DNA from: Bacillus sp. N1-1
GTDB lineage: Bacteria; Bacillota; Bacilli; Bacillales; Guptibacillaceae
Direction of reading: 5' to 3'
Assembly (NCBI RefSeq): GCF_009818105.1
Contig: NZ_CP046564.1
Location: forward strand, 1,550,001-1,614,000
Length of the DNA stretch: 64,000 nucleotides
The notes beneath the pieces are model-generated. The model had not been told where the DNA came from and searched no databases. It saw only the letters and a program-made list of their open reading frames with translations. Below are positions 17,079 to 24,569 of this stretch, piece by piece (the stretch's first letter is position 1; the number at the start of each line of letters is the position of its first letter). Both the position numbers and the translations under genes were made by a program.

Positions 17079-18262
17079 GTCTTTGGGAAAATATTAAAAT
17101 GGCTCTTATGTCAGTGAAAGCCCATAAGATGCGGTCTATCCTAACGATGCTTGGGATTATCATTGGCGTCGCAGCTGTTATTGTTGTCGTGGCGATCGGA
17201 CAGGGTGGAGAAGCGATGCTGAAATCCCAAATTGCTGGAGATGGAAATACAATCGAAGTCTTTTACCAGCCATCTGAAGAAGAAATGCAGCAGGGGAAAT
17301 GGGAGGAGAATCCTTTCAGCCAAGAAGACATTCGACAGTTAGAGGGGATCGAAAAGGTTTCAAATGTGGTAGCCTCTTCCTCGGAATTTTCAACTGCCAG
17401 ACTCCGTGACGAAGACGCAGAAACGTCCATTACTGGCATTAATGAAGCGTATTTGGACGTTAATCAACTTAAAGTGGAGAAAGGTCGCTCCTTTACGAGT
17501 GCTGATTTTCTAGGCGGTCGTAGGGTAGCGATCGTCAGTGCAGCGATGCAGGAAGAGTTATTTGAAGGGAAGTCACCGATTGGAGAAATTATCCGCATTG
17601 GTGTTCAGCCAGTGGAAGTGATCGGTGTTCTAGAGAAGCCAACAGGTCTCTTCGCATTTGGTTCCGTGGAAACGTATATTCCCTGGACGGCAATGCGAAA
17701 CATGCTTGGTACAAGTAACTACAGTCAGGTTACGCTCCAAGTGGAAAATGCAGATGACATTCAGCCAATAGGAGAGCGTGCAACAACGGTCTTAAATCAA
17801 CTTCATGACACAGACGATTCTTATCAGGTCATTAATATGGAAGAGATCGCTCAAGGAATTGGGCAGGTAACAACAATCATGACAACGATTATCGGCAGTA
17901 TTGCGGGTATTTCACTGCTAGTTGGGGGGATCGGTGTGATGAACATTATGCTCGTCTCCGTTACAGAGCGAACGCGTGAAATTGGGATTCGAAAGTCATT
18001 AGGGGCGACGAGACAGCAAATACTTCTTCAGTTTCTCGTTGAATCGATCATACTTACCTTAATTGGTGGGATCATCGGTATCATACTTGGAGCAGGGACG
18101 GCGTATCTAGTGTCGTTCTTTGCGGACTGGCCATCTTTGATTTCGTGGCAGGTTGTTCTTGGAGCTGTTTTATTTTCAATGCTTATCGGGATTGCCTTTG
18201 GTCTCTTGCCTGCGAATAAAGCCTCAAGACTCGATCCAATCGATTCTCTTCGTTATGAATAA
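17075..18262 (+). CDS. yknZ: YknZ, MacB/FtsX-type ABC permease
   Basis: Membrane subunit of the YknWXYZ exporter. The 395-residue protein has the MacB layout: one helix at about 18-45, a large extracellular domain (about 50-260), then three helices forming the FtsX domain, with GGIGVMNIMLVSVTERTREI at its start (about 289). GTG start overlapping the yknY stop. The operon ends at a strong bidirectional terminator. Confidence 0.9.
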   Translation: MSLWENIKMALMSVKAHKMRSILTMLGIIIGVAAVIVVVAIGQGGEAMLKSQIAGDGNTIEVFYQPSEEEMQQGKWEENPFSQEDIRQLEGIEKVSNVVASSSEFSTARLRDEDAETSITGINEAYLDVNQLKVEKGRSFTSADFLGGRRVAIVSAAMQEELFEGKSPIGEIIRIGVQPVEVIGVLEKPTGLFAFGSVETYIPWTAMRNMLGTSNYSQVTLQVENADDIQPIGERATTVLNQLHDTDDSYQVINMEEIAQGIGQVTTIMTTIIGSIAGISLLVGGIGVMNIMLVSVTERTREIGIRKSLGATRQQILLQFLVESIILTLIGGIIGIILGAGTAYLVSFFADWPSLISWQVVLGAVLFSMLIGIAFGLLPANKASRLDPIDSLRYE

Positions 18263-18293
18263 AAAAAAGAGGATGAGCCCATCCTCTTTTTTT
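18262..18293. terminator. bidirectional terminator between yknZ and recQ
   Basis: A stem of 14 bp (AAAAAAAGAGGATG arm, 4-base loop) with A and T tracts on both sides separates the convergent genes. Confidence 0.92.
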
Positions 18294-18297
18294 GCTG

Positions 18298-20385
18298 TTA
18301 TTTTTTTGAAGTGAGACGATTTTTTGTTAGAGCGACTTTTATTTGAAAGTAAGTGAATGATTCAGGAAGAGCTTCTTTTATTGGCTTTAATTTATCAAAT
18401 CCAACTGATTCAGCTTTTTCTAAAATCGCATTTTCTGTTTCCTCATCAAGCAGTCGAGTTGTGTCTTGAAACAATCCTTCCTCCAAGGCTTTTAGCAAGT
18501 GACTTTCTACTGTAGTAGGGCTTAAAGATCGAGCAGCAGCAATGTTTAAAATGTCTTTGCCCTCCTCAAATAATTTAAGTGAAGCTCTATGGCTTGCATC
18601 TTCAGAAGAAGCTGGCGTTGATTTAGCGGAAAGCAAAAGTTCTAAAAAAGCTTCGCCGTATTTATCAAACTTCATCTCTCCAACACCTTTAATTTGAAGC
18701 ATTTCTTCACGAGAGGACGGTATGTTAGCACTCATTTCTCGCAATGTACTGTCGGCAAACACAACGTATGGTGGTACGTTGTCTCGATCAGCGATCTGCT
18801 TTCGTAAAGTTCTTAGCTGTGTAAAGAGCTGATCATCTTCCTCGATTGAAACAGGCTTGCGAGCAACTTTCTTGAAAATGGTTTCTTGTCCTTTTAAAAT
18901 AGGTAGCGTTTTTTCTTGGAGGACTAATGTTGGGTATTTGCTTTCTGTTAAAAGGAGGTACTGTTCTGCAGTTAGAAAGTCAATCATATCAACAATTTCC
19001 TGCTGTGTAAGGTGCTTTAATAAACCAAACGTGGAAACGCTGTTTAGGCTTAGCTCATTTATTCGCTTAGACTTTGATCCTTTTAGAATTTGGGCGATCA
19101 TTGTTTTGCCAAAGCGTTCGTTCACTCGTTTAATGGTAGAAAAAATCATTTGTGCTTCACGTGTAATTTCGACAGCTTCTCGATCATCAATACAATTGCT
19201 ACATTTTCCACATCGGTAGCCTGGTCGTTCATCACCAAAATAGTAAAGGATCGTTCCTTGAAGACATTTTTCAGTATGACAATAATCCACCATAGCTTTT
19301 AATTTTGAGAGATCAGCTGATTTTCTTTCTGGCTCATGCTGATTTTGCTCAATTAGAAACTTCTGGACGTGAATATCGCCAGGTGAGAAGAGAACGAAAC
19401 AATCACTTTCTTCTCCATCACGACCGGCACGGCCAGCTTCCTGATAGTAAGATTCCATATTCTTAGGAAGGTTATGATGAATCACAAATCGAACATTTGA
19501 TTTATCAATTCCCATTCCAAATGCATTTGTTGCCACCATAACCGATATATTATCGAACAAAAACTCTTCCTGAGCGGTTTTGCGCTCATGCTCTGTCATC
19601 CCCGCATGATACTTGCCTACTTTTATTCCTTGTTTTAGAAGTGAATGGTATAGCTGGTCCGCCTCTTTTCGGGTTGCAGTGTAGATAATTCCGGATTCCG
19701 CTCTGTTTTGACTAAGATATTTGTCGATAAAAGATTTTTTCTTTTCTCCCTTAACAACTGAGAAATGTAAGTTTTCTCGTGCAAAACCAGAGATAAAAGT
19801 TTGTTCTGGAACGATATTTAGAAGTCTCTGAATATCTTGAATAACTTCAGGTGTCGCTGTAGCCGTTAAAGCAACGACAGGTGGCTGATCTTCAAAGTGA
19901 TGGAGCATTTGGCTAATTTTCATATAGCTAGGTCTAAAATCATGACCCCATTGAGAGATACAGTGCGCCTCATCGACCGCAATGAGAGAGATGGTTGTTC
20001 GCTGCAATAAACGCTGAAAAGTAGGTGCTTCTAGACGTTCCGGAGCAACATAGAGTAACTTTAACTCTCCATTTTCTGCCTCCATCATTCGTTCTCTTAT
20101 TTCGTTTTCTGTTAAGGAGCTGTTAATATAAGCGGCATCGATACCGTAACTTGCAAGCGCATCGACCTGATCTTTCATCAATGAAATAAGTGGAGAGATG
20201 ACGATCGTTAGTCCCTCTGATATAAGAGCCGGGATCTGATAGCAGATCGATTTACCACCGCCAGTAGGCATAATACCTAGCGTATTATTTTGAGATAGAA
20301 CACTCGAAATGATCTCTTCCTGCCCACCCCGAAATTCATCATATCCAAAATGGTGTTTAAGCTGTTCTTTTGCTTTAAGAAGCAT
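18298..20385 (-). CDS. recQ: RecQ-family ATP-dependent DNA helicase
   Basis: 3'-5' DNA helicase in recombination and fork repair. The 695-residue product has Walker [11 protein letters not shown] (about 37), the DEAH box in [18 protein letters not shown] (about 138), [13 protein letters not shown], an RQC zinc site (CHTEKC then CGKCSNC), an HRDC domain (about 510-590), and about 90 further residues with a helix-turn-helix-like end ([18 protein letters not shown]). The extra tail makes it longer than the shorter Bacillus RecS type. GGAAG lies five bases before the ATG. The gene is convergent with yknZ and divergent from the YetF-like gene. Confidence 0.92.
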   Translation of the reverse strand: MLLKAKEQLKHHFGYDEFRGGQEEIISSVLSQNNTLGIMPTGGGKSICYQIPALISEGLTIVISPLISLMKDQVDALASYGIDAAYINSSLTENEIRERMMEAENGELKLLYVAPERLEAPTFQRLLQRTTISLIAVDEAHCISQWGHDFRPSYMKISQMLHHFEDQPPVVALTATATPEVIQDIQRLLNIVPEQTFISGFARENLHFSVVKGEKKKSFIDKYLSQNRAESGIIYTATRKEADQLYHSLLKQGIKVGKYHAGMTEHERKTAQEEFLFDNISVMVATNAFGMGIDKSNVRFVIHHNLPKNMESYYQEAGRAGRDGEESDCFVLFSPGDIHVQKFLIEQNQHEPERKSADLSKLKAMVDYCHTEKCLQGTILYYFGDERPGYRCGKCSNCIDDREAVEITREAQMIFSTIKRVNERFGKTMIAQILKGSKSKRINELSLNSVSTFGLLKHLTQQEIVDMIDFLTAEQYLLLTESKYPTLVLQEKTLPILKGQETIFKKVARKPVSIEEDDQLFTQLRTLRKQIADRDNVPPYVVFADSTLREMSANIPSSREEMLQIKGVGEMKFDKYGEAFLELLLSAKSTPASSEDASHRASLKLFEEGKDILNIAAARSLSPTTVESHLLKALEEGLFQDTTRLLDEETENAILEKAESVGFDKLKPIKEALPESFTYFQIKVALTKNRLTSKK

Positions 20386-20581
20386 CGTATCTTCCTTTCT
20401 AATTCACCAGAAGTTCGTTTGCTTTTTTCATCTTACCGTATCTATGGAACTGTGTATAGATAACTAATTTACGAATGAATTTGCAAGCGTAATAAAAAGG
20501 ATAAACATTTAGAAAACGGGCAAACTACTACAATATGGAAAAAATAAGTGGTTTTACGTCAAGAAAAAGGGGAATACGCAT

Positions 20582-21280
20582 ATGGTAGACTGGATAGAAA
20601 TTATTCTAAGATCGCTGTTCATATTAGTAGGACTTTTTATCATTACAAAACTTCTTGGTAAAAAACAATTATCAAAACTTTCTTATTTTGAATATATTGT
20701 AGGCATTATTATCGGTGATATAGCAGGCAGTTTATCAATGGATGTTGAAGCAAGCTTGTTTCATGGGGTTACGAGTATTCTTATTTGGACACTCATTTCT
20801 GTTTTTTTAAGCTATATTTCAATGAAAAATAAAAAAGTGAGAGATTTCGTAGAAGGGAAAGCGAGAGTATTTATAAAGGATGGGAAGATCCTTGAGGAGA
20901 ACTTGAAGAAAGAGCGATTTACCACAGATGAATTGCTGGAAATGCTTCGTAAAAAAAGCGTCTTTTCCGCAAGTGAAGTCGAGTTTGCGCTTCTTGAAGC
21001 AGATGGAGAGCTTAGCGTTTTATTAAAACGTGACTATCGAACGATTAAGCCTGCTGAACTTTGGCTACACCTCCCTCGTGATAAAGAGCCAAAAACGCTT
21101 ATTATGGATGGCGAAATAATAAAAGAAGTGCTAACAGAAGTAGGACATAATGAAGCATGGCTTAAAAAGATTTTGTCAGATAAACACGTACAAATAGACG
21201 ACATTTTTCTTGCACAGCTTCACTCTGATGGCAAGTTAACACTTGATTATTACGAAGATGGCATGTTAGAAGTTGAATAG
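20582..21280 (+). CDS. YetF/DUF421-family membrane protein
   Basis: A 232-residue protein with three N-terminal helices (about 5-24, 35-52, 60-80) and a cytoplasmic C-terminal DUF421 domain. Typical family phrases are LLGKKQLSKLSYFEYIVGI, DGEIIKEVL and LDYYEDG. Bacillus spores and vegetative cells have several paralogues (YetF, YdfR, YrbG). The molecular function is unknown; a role of some paralogues in spore membrane fluidity or germination has been reported. ATG behind AAAAGGGG. An FbpA-like gene follows after 17 bp, so the two probably form an operon. Confidence 0.87.
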   Translation: MVDWIEIILRSLFILVGLFIITKLLGKKQLSKLSYFEYIVGIIIGDIAGSLSMDVEASLFHGVTSILIWTLISVFLSYISMKNKKVRDFVEGKARVFIKDGKILEENLKKERFTTDELLEMLRKKSVFSASEVEFALLEADGELSVLLKRDYRTIKPAELWLHLPRDKEPKTLIMDGEIIKEVLTEVGHNEAWLKKILSDKHVQIDDIFLAQLHSDGKLTLDYYEDGMLEVE

Positions 21281-21297
21281 AGTCATGGAGGAAAATC

Positions 21298-21477
21298 ATG
21301 AAAAAAGAATTTTCTTATCGATCGAAGGATGAACTGATCGTTCTTCTTTTAGATCGAGGGATTTACAAAGTAAAGAGTAAACAGTTATATGAATGTTCGC
21401 AAACGGAATTGTTTTATTATTACCTTTCCATCACAAGGGAATCATTGCAGCAGGTAAAATCGAAGGTTAGTTCTTAA
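21298..21477 (+). CDS. FbpA-like small protein (Fur-regulated basic protein family)
   Basis: A 59-residue protein. The pattern KDELIVLLLDRGIYKVKSKQ followed by LYECSQTEL matches the FbpA family (L-I-x-x-L-I-x-x-G-I-Y-K-x-x-x-x-Q-L-Y-E-x-x-x-x-E-L). In B. subtilis FbpA acts with the FsrA small RNA in the iron-sparing response, but most family members are untested. No Fur box was recognised in front of this operon, so iron control is not shown. ATG with GGAGG six bases upstream; 17 bp after the YetF-like gene; the terminator starts inside its stop codon. Confidence 0.72.
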   Translation: MKKEFSYRSKDELIVLLLDRGIYKVKSKQLYECSQTELFYYYLSITRESLQQVKSKVSS

Positions 21478-21507
21478 CAGCTTCTTACAAGAAGCTGTTA
21501 TTTTTTT
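21475..21507 (+). terminator. terminator overlapping the FbpA-like gene stop
   Basis: An 11-bp perfect stem (TAACAGCTTCT arm) with loop TACA is followed by seven T. Confidence 0.93.
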
Positions 21508-21667
21508 AGGTGAATGGACTTATATTAAGGGAATGTTCGAATACTGTAAAGAACGCTTTAAGAAAGATAACCAATGTTTTTGTCTAGTTTTGCCGAAAGC
21601 CTTCACAAGCCACAGAATAGTTTGGATAATAGAGCTTGTACTTATAAGTAGGGAGGGGTGGCGAGCC

Positions 21668-21856
21668 TTGTTATATGTAAAACAGGATGCAAAAGAAGAA
21701 TTGCTCCATTGGATTAAGCGTAAGCAAGAGGAAATGATCGAGATTGGCACTGCAAAAGGTATTTCACATAAAGAAACATTACAGTGTAGTCAAGAGTTAG
21801 ATGATTTACTAACTTCTTATCAACGTTTGACCTCCGTCAACCAATTGAGAAGTTAG
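21668..21856 (+). CDS. Spo0E-family aspartyl-phosphate phosphatase
   Basis: A 62-residue protein of the Spo0E/YisI/YnzD type, which removes phosphate from phosphorylated Spo0A and delays sporulation. The fold is two helices; the key signature SQELD (in TLQCSQELDDLLTSY) is intact, preceded by the helix LLHWIKRKQEEMIEIGTAKG. The start is taken as TTG at 21668, where GGGAGGGG is 9 bases upstream; the longer open frame back to 21533 has no homology. Its last 48 bp overlap, tail to tail, a minus-strand small gene. It suits a sporulating host and the histidine kinases found elsewhere in the window. Confidence 0.82.
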   Translation: MLYVKQDAKEELLHWIKRKQEEMIEIGTAKGISHKETLQCSQELDDLLTSYQRLTSVNQLRS

Positions 21857-21976
21857 CGTTTGAATCGAATGGAAAATGGCTTCCTTGACGACTGGTGGAT
21901 AATCGTTTTGGAATTCAGAAATACAATCACGGATTTGTTGAATTAGTAGGATCTCCTCATGACTCGCATCGTTCAT
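21809..21976 (-). CDS. hypothetical 55-residue protein antisense to the Spo0E-like gene end
   Basis: An acidic, mostly helical small protein (MNDASHEEILLIQQIRDCIS at its start) that I do not recognise. The start at 21976 is set by GAGGAGG eight bases upstream, a strong ribosome site that argues for real translation. The last 48 bp overlap the 3' end of the plus-strand Spo0E-like gene, so the mRNAs are complementary there. No separate terminator is seen. Confidence 0.6.
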   Translation of the reverse strand: MNDASHEEILLIQQIRDCISEFQNDYPPVVKEAIFHSIQTLTSQLVDGGQTLIRS

Positions 21977-22175
21977 CTCAACATCCTCCTCATAATTCGA
22001 TTTATACACCAATCATGACAAATCAAACTCGTTTTCGTCAATGCTTTTCCTTAAAAATCGTTCGAATGATGTTTAAAATTTCTTTATTTTCTGTAAAATA
22101 AGGGCTTATTACCTACTTAATGTGCATGATATACATAATGAGCATTAAATTTCTAAAAAAACTTTCATACAATGT

Positions 22176-22204
22176 TTGAACAAATGGCGCAAAAATTATA
22201 TACT
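22176..22204 (+). promoter_or_regulatory. predicted SigA promoter of rpmE2
   Basis: TTGAAC (22176-22181), a 17-bp spacer and TATACT (22199-22204). The transcript would start near 22211, leaving a leader of about 100 nt before rpmE2. No Zur-type palindrome was found. Confidence 0.68.
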
Positions 22205-22217
22205 AGAAAGGACGGGT

Positions 22218-22246
22218 TTTGGTGCCCAAAGATTTACGGGTCCAAA
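22218..22246 (+). promoter_or_regulatory. hairpin in the rpmE2 leader
   Basis: TTTGG-TG-CCC pairs with GGG-T-CCAAA around a 10-base loop at the very start of the predicted leader. Ribosomal-protein leaders often carry such structures for feedback control; here it is only a candidate. The 337-bp stretch 21977-22313 holds the promoter and this leader and no other gene. Confidence 0.38.
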
Positions 22247-22313
22247 CCTCTGTTTATTTCTATACCATTCATTTAACGTAAATGATGATTTGATTGATAA
22301 AGGAGGTCTAGCA

Positions 22314-22556
22314 ATGAAGGAAGGAATCCATCCAAAATACCAGCAAGTTGTATTTTTAGACGTTAGTACTGGTTTTAAGTTTCTAACTGGTTCTACTATG
22401 GGATCTAACGAAACGATTGAGTGGGAAGACGGTAGCGAATATCCACTAATCAAAGTTGATATTAGTTCTGAATCTCACCCATTCTACACTGGTCAGCAGC
22501 GCTTTAACGATGCTGGTGGTCGTGTTGAAAAGTTCAAAAAGAAATACAACCGCTAA
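22314..22556 (+). CDS. rpmE2: 50S ribosomal protein L31 type B (zinc-independent)
   Basis: An 80-residue ribosomal protein. It has the L31 family beginning ([16 protein letters not shown]) but lacks the CxxC zinc ligands of the L31A form, making it the type that replaces L31A when zinc is scarce. In B. subtilis this paralogue is repressed by Zur; no Zur box is evident here. AAAGGAGG precedes the ATG. The start was moved from the longer open frame, whose extra N-terminus has no homology. Confidence 0.93.
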   Translation: MKEGIHPKYQQVVFLDVSTGFKFLTGSTMGSNETIEWEDGSEYPLIKVDISSESHPFYTGQQRFNDAGGRVEKFKKKYNR

Positions 22557-22563
22557 TAAAAGT

Positions 22564-22595
22564 AGAAAACACTCTGAGGAGTGTTTTCTTTTTTT
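22564..22595. terminator. bidirectional terminator between rpmE2 and the sigma-like gene
   Basis: An 11-bp perfect stem (AGAAAACACTC arm, loop TGAG) with a seven-T tail. Confidence 0.92.
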
Positions 22596-23070
22596 AAGTA
22601 TTAAATTGTTTCCGTAATTTAGTTATGGCACTTTTTCTCCACGATTTAACCGCTTCTACACTAACACCTTCAGCAGTTGCGACATTTTTAAGTGATTTTC
22701 CCTCTATGATAACTTGTTCAACCCATTTTCTTTGATTCATTGTGAGGCTATTTAAATCAATGTTAAGCGTTACGCTGTTCTGAGGCGTGAAGAACGTTTC
22801 TTCATAGTCATTCCAATCAACATGCGATGATTCTTTAGACGCGCGTAATTCTTTTCTTCTTTCATCAAGTAATTTTCCGCGCACTTTTAAATAAGCATAT
22901 GCGGAAAAGCTTCCTTTTGAATCTTGGTAATTCTGAACGCATTCCCAAAGCGCAATCATTGCCGCTTGTTCATATAAGGGATAGTTCATTGTCAGGTTTA
23001 GTTTATAGATTTGACTCTTCACTAGTGGCGAGTAATCTTTAACTATTTTTTCAAATGAGATATCTTGCAC
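22594..23070 (-). CDS. small sigma-70-family RNA polymerase sigma factor
   Basis: A 158-residue two-domain sigma factor. Region 2 (about 5-75) shows FEKIVKDYSPLVKSQIYKL and then FSAYAYLKVRGKLLDERRK, the conserved 2.3-2.4 stretch. Region 4 (about 110-155) shows LTMNQRKWVEQVIIEGKSL and a helix-turn-helix GVSVEAVKSWRKSAITKLRK. The arrangement is like small alternative sigma factors of Bacillus (SigO/YvrI or YlaC type). The start GTG 23070 has GGGAG nine bases upstream; an ATG at 23211 would add 47 residues but has no ribosome site. No anti-sigma gene is adjacent. A perfect palindrome lies just upstream. Confidence 0.75.
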   Translation of the reverse strand: MQDISFEKIVKDYSPLVKSQIYKLNLTMNYPLYEQAAMIALWECVQNYQDSKGSFSAYAYLKVRGKLLDERRKELRASKESSHVDWNDYEETFFTPQNSVTLNIDLNSLTMNQRKWVEQVIIEGKSLKNVATAEGVSVEAVKSWRKSAITKLRKQFNT

Positions 23071-23088
23071 AAAACGAGTCTCCCAAGA

Positions 23089-23102
23089 GAGGGTGCACCC
23101 TC
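23089..23102. promoter_or_regulatory. perfect 14-bp palindrome upstream of the sigma-like gene
   Basis: GAGGGTGCACCCTC is a perfect GC-rich palindrome in AT-rich surroundings, 19-32 bp before the GTG start. It may be an operator or a leader hairpin controlling translation of the sigma factor. Confidence 0.38.
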
Positions 23103-23290
23103 CTATATTCCGTCGGTAAAGATGACGATACTGGAATCGAAGGAAAGTGTCATATACGTGATTTGCAAGTTTGGCGATACGAGAAGGTAGGATACGTGTC
23201 ATTCCATTCAAAGAGATTATCAGTTTAGTAGATTTAAATAACTCTTAACTGTTTGTATAGTTCCGATTATTATGCCGTTCTGAATCAGAA

Positions 23291-23325
23291 CAAAATAAAA
23301 AACGATCTAAAGTAAGATCGTTTTT
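23291..23325. terminator. terminator after the 32-residue small gene
   Basis: An 11-bp perfect stem (AAAAACGATCT arm, 6-base loop). The minus strand continues in a T-rich run, and the plus strand also ends in T. Confidence 0.8.
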
Positions 23326-23337
23326 GCGGGAGAAGAC

Positions 23338-23436
23338 TTATGCTTTTCGGTAGCAAAGCTGTGCGTTAATTCCTTTTAATTGAAGTTCGCGTACAATGCG
23401 TCTTAACTCTTCTTTTGTCAGGAGCGGCTCTTTCAC
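23338..23436 (-). CDS. 32-residue small protein
   Basis: Very short basic protein (MKEPLLTKEELRRIVRELQ at the start, LCYRKA at the end) predicted as one amphipathic helix. GTG start with GGAGGTGG a few bases upstream, and its own terminator, so it is probably translated. I do not recognise the family. It lies between the TetR gene and the sigma-like gene on the same strand, 26 bp after the TetR stop, and may be co-transcribed with TetR. Confidence 0.55.
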   Translation of the reverse strand: MKEPLLTKEELRRIVRELQLKGINAQLCYRKA

Positions 23437-23462
23437 AATCTTCCACCTCCACTAATTTCTAA

Positions 23463-24347
23463 TTACTGATCAAGGTTCAGTGAGTTAACGAGGGCAGTCT
23501 TGTATGAGTTAAGTTCTGTGAATCCTTCAAATTGATGTAGCATCCCTTTAAAAATAAATCTCCGTGGATTTGGCTCATTCACTTCTTTCATAAGAAAGTG
23601 AACCGTTTCAAGTAGCTCTTTCCTTTTGTTTTCTTTTACTCTCATTGTCTTAATGGTCGAAGCCATGTTCGTTAAGATAGAGGATGGTGACTGCTTTTGA
23701 CATCCTTCCGTTTGACTGCTTTTTTCAAAAATGACGGAAGCTTGCTTCATGGTTAGAAAAGGCTCAGCATTGCTTTCGAACATGCCATTAACCATGTCAT
23801 TTAACCGTTTTAGAATGAATCGAGGAAGCTCTTCTAAGTCAAAATCCGCATTCTGCAGGACAATTAATTTAATGTAAGAAGAGAACATACCATCAAGAAG
23901 CAAGACGCAATCTGGCAAAATAGGGGTGACGCGTTCGCCATATAAGTCCTGGATACTACTTGCAAGCGTCTGAATGGACTCCATTCTAATCTTCAAAATC
24001 AGTTCATCGATTTCTTTGTTCATCGAAATAGCTTGTTCCCTGAATTGCATAATAATAAACTCTTTATGCTGCACGATTTCTTGAGCTTGCACATACAACA
24101 ACTTTTCAAGACGTTCTTCTGGGGTAAAAGAATCTAGTTTTGCATCAGATAGTTTCTTTTTTAATATCTCATAATAATAAGAAAAGATGGAGTACAGTAC
24201 GTCATCTTTTGATTGGAAATGAAGGTAAACGGCTCCTTTAGAAATTCCACTTTCATTGGCGATTTCCTGTATCGATGTTGAATGGAATCCTTTTCGAGCA
24301 AAAAGCTGCATGGCCGCTTCAAGGATTTGTTTCTTTTTTTCGTTCAT
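23463..24347 (-). CDS. TetR-family repressor of the adjacent RND exporter (YerO-like)
   Basis: A 294-residue transcription factor. The N-terminal helix-turn-helix is canonical (KKQILEAAMQLFARKGFHST followed by SIQEIANESGISKGAVYLHF, about 4-45); the rest is the ligand-binding and dimer domain, longer than usual by about 90 residues. It is divergent from the swrC-like gene, as yerO is from yerP/swrC in B. subtilis. Two TGACC-type palindromes lie between the genes, one over its own start point. The start 24347 follows GAGG; the frame extends upstream but without a ribosome site. It probably represses both itself and the exporter (inference). Confidence 0.85.
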   Translation of the reverse strand: MNEKKKQILEAAMQLFARKGFHSTSIQEIANESGISKGAVYLHFQSKDDVLYSIFSYYYEILKKKLSDAKLDSFTPEERLEKLLYVQAQEIVQHKEFIIMQFREQAISMNKEIDELILKIRMESIQTLASSIQDLYGERVTPILPDCVLLLDGMFSSYIKLIVLQNADFDLEELPRFILKRLNDMVNGMFESNAEPFLTMKQASVIFEKSSQTEGCQKQSPSSILTNMASTIKTMRVKENKRKELLETVHFLMKEVNEPNPRRFIFKGMLHQFEGFTELNSYKTALVNSLNLDQ

Positions 24348-24389
24348 CTTCCACCTCTGTTCGTCAGAAATAAACTGACCGGGTTTTAC

Positions 24390-24403
24390 TGACCGATTGG
24401 TCA
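24390..24403. promoter_or_regulatory. TetR operator candidate 1
   Basis: TGACCGATTGGTCA is a perfect palindrome (TGACC/GGTCA, 4-bp centre). It sits right downstream of the TATAAT of the TetR gene, over the predicted start, suiting autorepression. A half-site copy (ACTGACCG) recurs at 24374-24381. Confidence 0.68.
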
Positions 24404-24408
24404 TGAAC

Positions 24409-24417
24409 ATTATATCA
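24409..24417 (-). promoter_or_regulatory. extended -10 promoter of the TetR gene
   Basis: On the minus strand TGATATAAT gives a TG-extended perfect -10 hexamer; the -35 region is poor, as is common with extended -10 promoters. Confidence 0.55.
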
Positions 24418-24484
24418 CGTTCAAAGTTTTTTTCCTAATCCTACTTTTACAGAGTATTAATCTCTATATATTAAACAATATATC

Positions 24485-24513
24485 TTGAATTATATCGGTT
24501 TATTCAGTATAGT
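24485..24513 (+). promoter_or_regulatory. predicted SigA promoter of the swrC-like gene
   Basis: TTGAAT (24485-24490), a 17-bp spacer and TATAGT (24508-24513). The predicted start falls at the edge of operator 2. Confidence 0.65.
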
Positions 24514-24522
24514 GATCATGTA

Positions 24523-24538
24523 ATGACCAGTCAGTCAT
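24523..24538. promoter_or_regulatory. TetR operator candidate 2
   Basis: ATGACCAGTCAGTCAT shares the TGACC element and ATGAC/GTCAT arms with operator 1. It covers the predicted start of swrC transcription, so bound repressor would block initiation. Confidence 0.6.
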
Positions 24539-24569
24539 AAAAGTGGAGAGAAAAAGGAGTGGAAGTTGC

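Noticed and set aside
20439..20462. TATCTAT-N9-TATAGATA dyad between recQ and the YetF-like gene
   Set aside because: All-AT arms with a 9-bp gap in an AT-rich intergenic region; easily expected by chance.
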